64,000 nt of DNA, from assembly GCA_014904845.1 (NCBI GenBank), contig MU119410.1, forward strand, positions 34,233 to 98,232. The letters run 5' to 3'. Below, piece after piece: positions 13,440 to 26,500 of the stretch (its first letter is position 1; every line of letters starts with the position of its first letter). The notes under the pieces were generated by a model, which was not told where the DNA came from, did no database searches, and worked only from the letters and a program-made list of their open reading frames with translations. This DNA is from Acephala macrosclerotiorum. Its lineage: Eukaryota > Ascomycota > Leotiomycetes > Helotiales > Mollisiaceae. Both the position numbers and the translations under genes were made by a program.

Positions 13440-15840
13440 TTTATATCGCAGTTTTTTTTTACTAATACTCGAACAATCATTATTATAATAAATTTCTCGA
13501 AACAAAAAATCGAATTTTAATATTACTATAATTTATTTTTCTTATTATTTCGAAATATATATAAAAAACAATAAAAAAATAAAAATAAAAATTAATCGCA
13601 AAATTCTTTAGACTTAATACGAAATTTTATTAATTCTTAAACTCTAAATTTTGAAACACTTTTCAAATTTTTTTTCGTATTATTCAAATCGCAATATTTC
13701 TTTCATAGTAAATTATAATTACAATAAAAAATTTTTTCATAATTAATAAAATACTTTTAATTTACTAAAAAGTTTTTATACTTTTCGAGTTTTATTACTA
13801 TTATAATATTGTTTACAAAATAATAAACGATTTAATCACGCAATTTTTTAAATTTCTTTTTTAAATCTTCTACAAAAACATAATTTATATTTATTTAACG
13901 ATTTATTTTAAAACTTTCAAAATATATTCTATATTTCGCATATTTTATAACATTTAATTTTATTGCAATTATTTTTTTTTTAATATATAAAAAACTAATA
14001 TCAATTTACGCTTTTTACTATATAAATTTCTCAAAATTTTAATTGTTTGAAACTCTTATCTCGATTAACGCAATTTGAATTTTCTTTTATTCGATCTCGA
14101 ATTTCTCTTTCTTTTTCTTCAATTATATTAAACGATTCGTTTCAAATAATTGTATTTTCAACAATCTTATACGTTCGTTTTTATCATCGATTTCAAACTT
14201 TAAACTTATTAATTCTCTTTTTCTCTCTTTAATAAATTACTACACTATTTCTAAATTTTTTTCTAAATCGATCACTTGATTCTTCGAAGTCTTTAACCTC
14301 TTATCAATTTCAACTTTAACTAATTTCAAATTTTTAATATACGAATTTAATACTTATTTTAAATCTTTTAAATTTTATTTCGTTTTTTTTAATTCTATTT
14401 GTACACTATTTATCGTTTGTAATACTATTCTTAAATTATTCAATTTTATTTTCAATTTACAAATTCGTTTTATTTTTTTTCGTAAAATTTCAATTTTTGT
14501 TTTAATTATATTCAATTTTACTATAAACTCTATAATAATTGTTTTTTTTTATTAAAATAATTTTTTATTTTTTATTTTGATTATATTTTTTTTTTTTTAA
14601 AAACGCTTATAAATTCTATATTTTTTTGCGTAACGTTATATATTATTTTCAAGTTTTTTTCGAAGTTTTTAATAATTATTTATTTTTGTTATAATTGTTT
14701 TTTTATTTCTACGAATTTTTTTTTGAATTATTCAATACGTTTTACTTTTTATCGTTAATTTTCGATAATTACTCTCACTATATTTAATTCTATTTGAAAA
14801 TTATAAATAGTTTTATTTTTTATTTTAAAACTTCAATTTATCTATTTACGATTGTTAATATTTGCTTAAAATCAAAAGTTTTTATTTCGACGTTTGTTTT
14901 TATTTTATTTGCGATAATAAACCGATTACTCGAAATTAATTTTTATTATTTAAGAATTTTTACACGAATATTTTCATTATACGTTAAATTATTTTAACTA
15001 TAAAAAATAATAAATTTAACGATCGATTTTTTTAAATCTTTAATCTCATCAAATTATGTTTTTATCATAAAAAATTTTTTAAATTAAAATTTATTTAAAT
15101 AAATAATTTTATAATTATCGTTTTTATAGTTTTATTTAAATTGAAATCGTTTTGTAAAAATTGTACTTATTTTGTTTATTCTTTCTCTAGTTTTTTTAAT
15201 TTTTGCAAATATTATATTCAAAGTCCTATTTTTAATAATAATTACTTTTTTAGAATTCTTTAAATTTTCGATTTATTATTAATTAACGAACTTTAATTCA
15301 ATAATTTTTTCTTAAAAACTTTAAAATATTACTTCAATATTAATATTTTTTAACTTTCGTAAATCACTTTTTTTCCATTGAACAATTCTCAATTATAGTA
15401 TCTTTAATTCTATTATTACTTATTATAAATATATAACAAACTACTATCGTAATAATTCTACTATTAATATTTACTTATTACTTTTAAATTTATACTTTGA
15501 GATTTTACACTCGAATTCTACGATCATAAAACGAAATTTTTTCAATTTAATCACTATTTCTCGTTCGTTTTAATATTATTTTATTTGTACAATTTATATT
15601 TCGCGAATAAATTTATAATTTACAATTGTTTTTTTAAAAGTTTTTATTTTTTATTTTTTAATTAATTCGAAATATATTTACGAATTTTCGCGTAATTAAT
15701 CGAAATTAATAATTTCTAATTCTTTAATTTTATTTCAATATAATTAAATTTCAACAAATAATCGTTCAAAATTTGTTTAAATTTTTAACAATTTTACTTT
15801 ATAAAAAGAAATTTTATTTTATTATTCCGCGATTTGTTTT
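13440..15840 (-). pseudogene. Relic of a long coiled-coil protein
   Basis: On the minus strand one phase can be followed from about 14650 down to 13440, and another from about 15840 to 15360, so at least one indel separates them. Stops in both are mainly TAA or TAG at Gln-like positions. The text is rich in Lys, Glu, Leu, Ile, Gln and Arg with heptad-like spacing, for example DLEKNLEIV then FIKERKRELISLKFEIDDK (about 14270-14190) and KLRDQIVYYFVNN with its Gln codon now a stop (about 13845-13805). Towards the 3' end it keeps KLEKYKNF and LKSVSKFRV. A protein of several hundred residues dominated by coiled coil is the best reading. I do not recognise the family: cytoskeletal, SMC-like or a repeated-element protein are all possible. 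The plus-strand open frames 14047-14232 and 14794-14997 are antisense shadows. Confidence 0.6.
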
Positions 15841-17985
15841 TTACACTCTTTTAAGCGCAATATAAATACAATATTTTAAACTGTATTTTTAATCGATTTA
15901 CTCATTTGAATTTAATTCATTATTTAATAAATCTAATTATAATCACATTATTATTATAATACACTACGAATATTCACAGTTATTTTTTCCATCTTATTAC
16001 TATAATAACCGATTTTAAAAAATAATAATAAAATACGAAAAAAAAAAAACGTAATATTTCATTTAACAAATAAATTTGTAATATATTTACTACTTTCTAA
16101 TATTTTACAAATATTATATAAAAAAAATAAAAAGTACAATCTTAAAGTATTTAATTATATAGTTTTTTATACTATTGTTTTATTTTGATATTCGAAAATA
16201 TAATAATTTAAACTAATAATTTAAAAAGTTTTTATTATTTATTATTAATACGAATTAAAAATTAATAATAACTTGTAATTTTTAATTCGAGATTATAATC
16301 GTATTTATTCAACGATTTAATTATTGTAAATATGTTTTTAATATATTCTCAATTTACATTAACGTTAAAAATATTAATAATCGTATTAAATTTAAAAACG
16401 TTTGTAAATTTAATAAATTCAAAAAAATATTAAAAATTTAAATCGATACTCGATATTTTTTATTTATTATTCGATTTTAAAACGAAATTTATAAAGTAAT
16501 AAAAATTGCATATAATAAATATTTATAATTGAATGTATATTATTTCAAATTTCTTGTCGTTATTTATTTGTATATTACTATATTTAATCAATTTATTAAC
16601 GCTTTTTAATATTATATAGTCTTTTTTATATTTACACTATATATATTGTATTACTTTTTTTATGTGATATTTTATTAAATCGATAAATATTCGTATTATT
16701 TTTATATAGTTTTTTAGATATAAATTTTTTTTAATAAGTATTTTGATCGAGGGGATTATTTTATTAATAGTAATAACGTTTTGTAGTAGTTTTAATTTTT
16801 TAATATTATTATATAATAATAAAAATGCATTTTTGTTTTTAATAGTTTAAATAATAAAGTTTTTATTAATTAATAACGTTTTGAAAGTTTTTTTTTTAAA
16901 TAGTTTTACGGTTTTAAAATTTAAATTATATATAAATTTTTTATTATTATTGAGTATTAAAATTTAAACGTATTTAATACGATTTAAATATCGTATTAAT
17001 TTTTGAGATAATATATTAGTATTACGTATATCAAAAAAATTAAATTTATTTTATTATATTTGAGCGATTTATATTGATATAAAATGCTTTTTTGAAAAAA
17101 TATTTAGAAATCGATAAACGGTTTTAGAAATGTAAAGTTTTTGTATAAAGTTAGTTTTTTTTTTATAATTTTAAGATTATTTTTTGCGTTTTTCGATTGT
17201 TATATCGTTTTCTAATTAAATTTCGTATTTAAAAATCGAAAAACGATTTTATCGTCGTATAAAATCGATTTAATATTACGATTTTGTTTTTATATACGAT
17301 ATTTATTATTTTATTTCTTTGTATTACTATAAAATTTATTTATATTAGCGTTAAAAACTTATACGTATTTTTATTATAGAGTTTAATCGTTTATTACTCG
17401 TTGTACGAATAAATATATTACTTTGCAGTTTTTAATTAATACTATCTATAATAATACGTTAAAAAAGTATTTTTTAAAAGATAAAAACGTTTAATATATT
17501 TCGCGTTTTGAAAATTATTAATTGTTAATTTGAATCGAATTAAAACAATAATTAAAATCGTTTAAAAAATTTCGATTTTAATACGGTTTTTATAGACGTT
17601 CGAAAAACATTTTTAAAGTTTGAATTTTTTTAATTAATATTCGATTTTTTTTGATTGGAATAAAATTCGAAATCGTTTTTTAAAAAATTAATATAATAAG
17701 TTTTTCAATTTAATTAAAATTACATCGAAACGCGTTATTTCACGAAAGCGATTTAAAAATTCAATATTATTAAAGAATATCGTTTAATTAAACATTTTAT
17801 GTATTTATTTATAAACAAAAGCAAATAAATTATAATTTCGATACATAGATTTAATAATTATTATTTTTTGTTTACATTTGTATTTTCTTTATTTTAAATT
17901 AAAATTTATTTTTAAACTATAATAATATTTGATTATTTGCTATCATTACATTTTATTAATCTAAAAAAAATTTACAAATAAATTT
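15841..17985. other. RIP-mutated DNA, no followable gene
   Basis: The strand bias of remaining C and G changes near 16.0-16.6 kb, from C-biased to G-biased on the plus strand. The stretch 17.0-17.8 kb keeps somewhat more complex sequence and may hold an old transposon gene, but no known motif could be read on either strand. Confidence 0.5.
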
Positions 17986-17989
17986 TTTT

Positions 17990-18400
17990 ATTTCAAGTAT
18001 TAATAAAATACAATATTTTATTAATAAAATATTTTGAAAATAAAAATATTCTACGCATAGTTTCAATCGTATTTCAAAGTATTTTATCAATAGAATATTC
18101 TACTCAAAATATTAATCGAATCTTAAAATATTCCACTAATAAAATATTTTACATATAGAAATATTCTATTTAAATCTCAATCAAATCTCAAAATATTTTA
18201 TCAACTGAAATATTCTATTCGAAATATCAACCAAATCTCAAATTATTCTCCCAACAAAATATTCTACCAATTAAAATATTCTAAAATGCACTAATATTCT
18301 AAATAAAATATTCTACGTACAAAAATATTTTACACAAAATATTAATCGCATCTCAAAATATTTTATTAACAAAATACTTTACTTAAAAAATCTTAAAAAT
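17990..18400 (+). repeat. Degenerate ~50-bp minisatellite
   Basis: A unit of about 50 bp recurs, with a core like AATCxxATCTCAAAATATTTT followed by AATATTCTAC. Core starts are near 18066, 18115, 18180, 18230 and 18344; the larger gaps hold extra half-units of AAAATATTCTAC. The tract is strongly C-biased and G-poor on the plus strand. No coding sense. Confidence 0.65.
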
Positions 18401-20486
18401 TTCCATAAAAATATTTTAATATATTACCAATCGAAATTGAAATTCATTCAATTACAATACAAACTAATATTTATTACTTTTGTCTTTTTTACCCGCGCAA
18501 AAATTCTACGTAATACGATATTAAATTCAATTCTCATTTAATTTATTATTAAGTTTTTATTACTTTTCTCCGTTTTATTACTCAAATTATTAATAAACTT
18601 TCAAAAACAATAAATCAAACAAATATTTACTTATAAATTAATCGAAATAAAATATATATAACAAAATAAAAATTAATTAAAATTAGTAAAACGACTCGCA
18701 ATAAGCGAATCCTTTTCAATAAATCAATATACAAATACAATTTAATTTAAACAAACGTCGTCTTTTCAAAATTTTAATAACGAAAAATCATTTATTATCA
18801 ATTTACTATAAATTTATAAGCGTTTCAAAATATATACCGATTCCATATTATATTTCAAATAAACTATAATTTTATAAAACTCGATATTGCTTTATTAATC
18901 AAATAAAAAATAATAAAATAATATTTATCTCAAAAGCAATATTTAAACGAACTACAAATATATAGCGCTTAAAAAATATAGACCAAAATCAAAATATTGA
19001 AAAAAAATCATTAATTATTAAACAATCAATTAGCGTTTCAAATTTTACTTTCAATTACAATTATATTAATAATAATTTCAAATTCGAAAATATTCGAATA
19101 AAACTTGTAATATACAAATCAATATCGAACATTATTCAAATTAATACCTCGAAAACTATAAGCGAATAAAACACATTACGTACACTCAAACATATCAATA
19201 TTATCGACTTTAATAATAACAATCCCAATATCAACTATTAACTATTTACTAACGCTAATAATCACGAGAATAATCCCAAAAAACGATATAAACTATATAT
19301 TTCAAATTTTTTATTATTTATTACTATTATAATAATAATAATTTAATATTTATAGTCTGTTTTAAACGCGCATAAAATGTGCAAAAATATAAATTAAATC
19401 AAAAAAAACTACGAAATACTTTATATTAACTAATAGAAATTTTAAACGTATTTAAATTTTTAATTGATTATAATTTGTCTCATAGTAATTTTATTATTAA
19501 ATATATACTAATTACTAAAAAAAAATTTAAATTTAATAAATTTTAAAATATCGCCATATGAAATTATACTAAAAATAATTCAATAAATATTCATTTGTAT
19601 AAAACTATAAAAATTAATATTAATATATGAAATCTTTAATCAATTAAACAAATATTAAAAAATATTTTAATTAAAAAAAACTATATTTCAAAAAACGTAA
19701 AATAACTCGATTTCTATATTATTATAATAAAAAAAAAAATTTCAACGCGTATTGTAATATTTTATCTCGACCACTCTTTGAATATTAATCAAAAAATAGT
19801 AAAAAATATAAAACGACATCTCAAAATAATAAATTTCGCGAAATCGCTTATTTAATCAATCAAAAACAACGAAATATTTTCCAATAATAATTATTTTTGT
19901 AATATCAAGTATTACATAAAATTACTATATATATTTTAATTTCAATAAATAGTTTAAAATTAAAATTATTTAATAAAAGTATTAAAAATAGAATATATAC
20001 AATTTATATATATTATATTTAATATTTATTAAATATAAAGTAAAATTAACTTGTATTAAAATCTTAAAAAAGTATATAATTCGATTATATAATAAAAATA
20101 ATTTATATTTCAAATATACATTAAATGTTTTTTAAAAAAAAAAATTATTTTTTTTATACTTCAAAAATAAATTCAAATTTTTCTCGTTTTTTTCAATCTC
20201 AAATTCTTTTAAATAAATGAAAACAAACTTTATAAACTAATAAAATCGAGAATTTGCTATTTAAAGTAAACTAATTACAATATACGAAACTTTTAATAAA
20301 AATTTAAATTTTTAATATTATTAATTTCCAAACACAAAACTTTTATCGCCATATAAAACAAACTTTTATTAAACGATTTCCACGTTATATTTATATCGTA
20401 AACTATATAAAATTTTTACTCATTTGATAACTCGCTATACTCTAAAAACGATATTAATAGCGTTAAATAATTAATAGTTTTTTTTT
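18401..20486. other. RIP-mutated DNA, C-biased on the plus strand
   Basis: Non-CpG cytosines persist on the plus strand to about 19.95 kb while non-CpG guanines are rare. No open frame or relic was recognised. Confidence 0.5.
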
Positions 20487-20568
20487 TGAAATTAAAAAAT
20501 TTATAATAATCAATTAATATATTGAAATTAAAAAATTTATAATAATCAATTAATATATTGAAATTAAA
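20487..20568 (+). repeat. Perfect 36-bp tandem duplication
   Basis: A 36-bp unit beginning TGAAATTAAAAAATTTATAA starts at 20487 and 20523 with no mismatch seen, and a third partial copy starts at 20559. Perfect identity inside heavily mutated DNA suggests duplication after RIP had finished, or a unit too short to be recognised by RIP. Confidence 0.8.
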
Positions 20569-20569
20569 G

Positions 20570-23500
20570 TTTTTTTTGAATAATTATATTACAAAATAAA
20601 CATTTGAAAAAATATAATATTATAATATAATCTACGAAATTATATTTATTCGAAAAAATTTAAAAAATAAATAAAAATTTTTACATTTTTTGTAATATCA
20701 ATATAATTCTTTTAAAATAATAAAGTATTAAAAGAATTTAATTTATATTTCTAATTATACTAAAAATCGTTATATTTAGATTTATAAATTCTTAAATCGA
20801 TTATAATATTAAAAAATTGTTTATAAAAATCAAATTTAATTATTATTAAAAATTCGACGATTTTATCAAATATATAATAATCAATTAATTAGTATTATTC
20901 TTAAAAATAAAAATATTTTTATTCTTATCGAAATATTAACTCGATTATATACACTTTAAAGATTTCGTTTTCAATTATCTTAAAAAATTTTACTAGTAAA
21001 CTTATTATAAGTATTAATTTTTTATATTTATAGTATAATTATAGTATTTAAAATAATAATTTGTATATATTGTAAATTTCAAAGTAATTTTTTAATTTTA
21101 TAAAATCAATTTTATATATTTATACGATAATCGAATTTTTATAGTAAACACGTATTATATTACAATTTATTAAAAAAAATTTATTACAATAGTATTATTA
21201 TTTTTAGTTTTGTATAATTACTAATTATTTTATACGTATAAAATAATAATAAAAAACTCAAATGATATATTATACTAAAGAAAATTGTTATTAATACAAT
21301 TCGTAAATCGAAATAATATATTAAAAACGAGTTTTAAAACAAAGTAATTATTAATACGATTCGTAAAATAATAAAAATAATTATATAAATTAATTAAAAG
21401 TTTAATTTGTTATTTTAATATACTTATTATTATTCAATTAAAACTAATTTCGATAATTTAATATTTCTATTAATTTTATTAATTTTATTTTAAGAAAAAT
21501 TATTTGAAATAAATTCGAGAAAATTTTCGATATATTTGTGTATTATATATATACGTTATTTCTAAAAATAAATATTCGTGAGATTTTATATGTATATTTT
21601 TATAAATATATTTTCAAACGTTAATAAATTATTTGTTTTAATTAAATTACGATGGATATTATAATTGTCGTTATAATTATTTTTAAAAGTGTATTTTTCG
21701 AGATTATAATTTTAATTTTTTTATAATACTATTTATAAAACAATTTTTTTTTTATATTAATTTTCGTTATTTTAAATTTTTTATTTGCAAATATATTTTT
21801 AATTGTTTATTTTATTAATACTTTAAAAATATAAATATTATTATATCGTTTTATTTATTTTGTTTTTTTTTTATATTAATAATTAATACTATAATTTTTA
21901 CTATTTCTAAAAATCGAATAATACTAATAAAACGATTTAATGAATTTTTTTTAATTAATCTAATTTTGTTTTTAATATATAATAAATTTAACGTATTTTA
22001 TAAACGCGTTTATATATTACAATAATTCAAAAATTTCATTTATAAATAGTTTAATATCATTACTATAGTCGAATATATTGTTTATTTAATAATTATTTTG
22101 AGTTCAATTCGTTTTAATACGCGTTTTTTTACATTTGTATTAAACATCGCAAATCTTACTATAAATTACAATTAAATTTAATCAAAAGTTTTTATATTGA
22201 AAACATATTTTAAATCGCTATTAATATAATTGTTTTAAGCGTATTTTTATTGGCATTCGTTTAGTATTATACGTATAAATTGTTTTTAAATATTTATATA
22301 GTTTTAATTATTATTATAATTGTTACAATTTTTTTATATTTCACTTTTTTTGATTTTTTATAATTATCGATTATTCTTTTTATTATCGCAAGTTTATTGT
22401 ACGCTATACTTATTATAATTCGAATAAAAATCTTTCTATAAAATAAAATCGAAATTAAAATCTTTAAAAAAATTGAATTATTAAAAATTGAAATTATTTT
22501 GATTAAATCTTATTAAATTAATACGAATTAATACGTCTTTTTACGAGTTTTTTTTATATCGATATTTTCTATTAATAAATTACATTTCTTTTTTATAGTA
22601 TTATAGAATCAAAACAAAAACAATAAAACTAAAAACGTTATTATTTTTATCCAATAATAAAAAAAATTTATTCGATTTTTCTAAATACAATTTACGACAA
22701 TAAAAACTTTTTTTAAAAATTTATATAAAAAATTATTTTTAATTGAAAATTATAATAATATTATTTTTTTTGCATTGAAAATTAATATTGCAATTTATTT
22801 AAAATATATTAAATAATTGTTTAATACTCGAAATTAAAAATTTATTAAAATTTAAATAATAAATTTTTTATAAAAAATCGACGAAATTGAATCGTAAAAC
22901 GCGATTATTAAAATGATATATAAATTGTTTGATTAAAATATAAATCGATACGATAAGAAAACGTTTAATTAAAAAAATGCAAAAAGTCGATTTGTAAACT
23001 TTATTAATTAGTATTATAATATATACAATTAATTTTTACGAATTAAGTTTTTTAATATATTATATTCGTTCGATACTACAAATTTGATTAATTTGAGAAA
23101 TTTAGCGAATTAATAAAAAATTATTAATATTAGAAATTTGAAACTTTAAATATTATTAGTACATTTATATAAAAATTGATTAACGTAGAAATTCAAAGTT
23201 AATGTTTTATACGTATTTTGATTTTTAGTAAATAATTTTATAATCGAATAAAAAATATATTAATTGAATATAGTTTATACCAATCGTAAGATGATTAATA
23301 TAATTCGATCAGTTTATATAAATACGTTTAAAATAAAAAAAATTGAAAAAAAAAAAATCGTATTATATATTTATGATTTTTATTTAAATATTTAAATTGT
23401 AATAATAGTTTCTATATATAATATTCGCATTTAATTGGATTTAAATTTTTCGAAAATAGTATATATACGATAATAAAATTAAAAATAATTTGTAGTAATA

Positions 23501-26500
23501 TAAATATGTATTAATTAAACAATTTTAAATATTTAAAAAAATAATTTTATTATAATTTTTTATAAGAATATAATTATATAAAAACTTTATATTCTATATT
23601 GATTTTTTTTTATTGATTTAAAAATCTGTTTTATTTATATTTTGAGTAATATCGTAAAAGTTTGCGATTATCAATTGAATATTAAAAATCGCTAATTTCG
23701 TATTAATAATTAATATTAATTTCGAGTATATTTTCAAATTATATTTAGTAATTTTTAGAATTTTTTTATTATTTAAGTAAAATTCGTCGTATAAAAGTAC
23801 GTTAAATTTTAGTTTATTAATTTTTAATAAACGTTTACTTTTTAATATTCAAGTTTAATTTTTTTATAAATACTTTTGATAATATAATAAATTGAAATTT
23901 TGGAATAAATATAGTTTATATTTATATATTTAATTATATATTTCGTATTGGGTTTAATTAATTCGACTATAGAAATATATCGTTTTGGCGTTAAGATTAA
24001 ATAATAAGCGCTCGATGCAATTAATATTTTGTATATAATATCGAAAATGAAAACGAGTCTATGTAAATTCGTTTATAATTTTATAAAAAAGTAAAAATTC
24101 GATCGAATTCGAATATAAGTATTTATATATATTACGAACTATAAAATAGAAATTGATTATTTCATTGGAAAAAAAATAAAAAGAGTGATCAAATGAAATT
24201 TGTTTGGATTTTCGTATATTTTTAAAAGTAAAAACTAAGTAAATTAGTATCGATAAAAAAATTTATAAACGAGTTTCAATTTACAATTTGTATTGACAAA
24301 AATATTGATTCTATTAATAATAACAATCTTTTTATTTGATCATACGAGTTTTTTCAATCGATTAAAATTATTCAAAGATTTATTAATAATTTAAAGCGAT
24401 TTTCTTATTTTTAAAACTTTTTTTTTGATTTAATGTTTTTTATTGATTGATTTTTAAATAAAAATCGTTTATTTAAACGAATTTATATTATTATTAATTA
24501 CAATTAATCGATTTATTTTACGATTAGTAAAATTTTATAATACTATATTTAGATTTTTTATTTCGAGAATTTTCCAATGAAAATATTTATTTTTTTATTA
24601 ATTTAAAACTTGTAATTATATTATTATATATTTTTTAAATCTTTTTTAAATTAATATTAATATCAAGTGCGCGTTTATTGTCGTAATATTTTATTAAATC
24701 GAATTCTATAAATATTATTTTCGCGATAAAATTGAATAAATAAAAATATTTAAAAAAAATAAAAAAAAATTAAAAAAAAATAATTTAAAAAAAAAAAAGC
24801 ATTGTTTTTTTATATTTGAACAAAAAATCGAATAATATAATTATAAAATTTTTAAAATTTATTTTATTAATACAATTGTATAAATATTTTTATGCGATAT
24901 TTTTAGATTGAAAGTATTGATTTGTTAAAAAACGAATAATATTTAAATTATCGGTTTTTTAATTAATTTTTTTTTTATTAAATAATAATATATAGCGCTT
25001 TTTGTATTAAACGTTTTTAAATTTAATAATTATAATTAATACGTGCAAATAGTAATTAATAGTATTTAAAAAAAAAAAATATTTAAACGAAAATTGTTTT
25101 TTTGTAATATATTTATTGAAATTTACGTATCGTCGTTTTACGATTATTAAATTTTACAAGTTTTTGATTTTTGATTTTATTTTATTCGAAAATAAATATT
25201 ATTAAATAAATTTATAAATTTTTTTTTTAATTAAACTTTTTAATTTTTTATTCTATTTATACGAAAATATTATTTATAACTAATAAAATAAATCGTATTA
25301 TTATTGATACATTGTATATAGTGCGTAATTTGTTTTGAATTGAATATAAATCTTTAGAAAATAATTAAAATATTTTGTAATAATAAAATTGAATTTTCGA
25401 TTGAAACTTTGACGTTTTTTTAATACAAATTGCACGAAAAAATATATTGTTAAAATATAATATATATATGTTGTTATAATTAGTATTTCGAAAAAATTCA
25501 AGTGAATTGGTAAGAGTTTAATTAATAGAGTATTGTTTGAATTTAACGTTCAATTTTTCGCTATACTTTAAAATCGTAATTAGTAAAATAAATACAATCA
25601 ATTAAACGTATTATAAACTTATAATAAATTTCGATTTTTTATTTTTATTTATATTTTCACGAATTTTTAAATTAGAGTTTTTTTTTATTTTATATTATTT
25701 TATTTTAATTTAATAATATTTTGAATTTTATTTATACAATAATTAATTCGTAGAAAATAATAAAATTTTATAATTCGTAAATAATAAAATATTCGATTAA
25801 TAAAAATGCGAAATTGATATAATAAGTATTAATATAAATAAAATGATATATAGTAAAAAATTAACGATAAATAATATAGAAAATTTATATTAGTAATATT
25901 AAAAAAAAAAAGTATATTTAATAAACAACGTTTAATTTTAGTGTTAAAACGAGGTATTGTTATTACGTATATCAATTTTTGATTAGAATTAAATTCGATA
26001 AATTTTAATCGATTTATAAAATAAAAATCTTTAGAGTATTAATATATTTTCAGTATTTTGTACTTAAAACTAATTACGAAAAGTCACGTGTTATAGTTTG
26101 ATATTTGTGTTTTGGAGGCGACAAATTGAATTTTAAATTAAAATAATATTAATTAAAATACTTTTAATTCGTTAAAAATAATATAGTATTTAGTATTTTA
26201 AATTAATTTTTTTTACGAAATAATAAAAAATATTTAATTTGTATTGAATTTTTCGAATATTGTATTTTTCGAAAGTAATTTTTATTATATATTTATTTTA
26301 TAAAATTTGAATTAAATTTATCGTATAAATATTATTATATAAATCGATTTTAATTTTATTTAAAATTTAATTTTTGAAATTCGTTCGAATATAATATTAA
26401 TATTTAAGTAAAAATTCTTATTATTTAAAAAAGGAAAATATATTATTAATAGTAATATTGTAATTACATTTGGACTGGGAATGAAAATGAGATTGATAAT

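Noticed and set aside
16900..17800. Possible Gypsy integrase or reverse transcriptase relic
   Set aside because: Some words looked suggestive on the minus strand, but no ordered set of integrase or reverse transcriptase motifs could be read in one phase.
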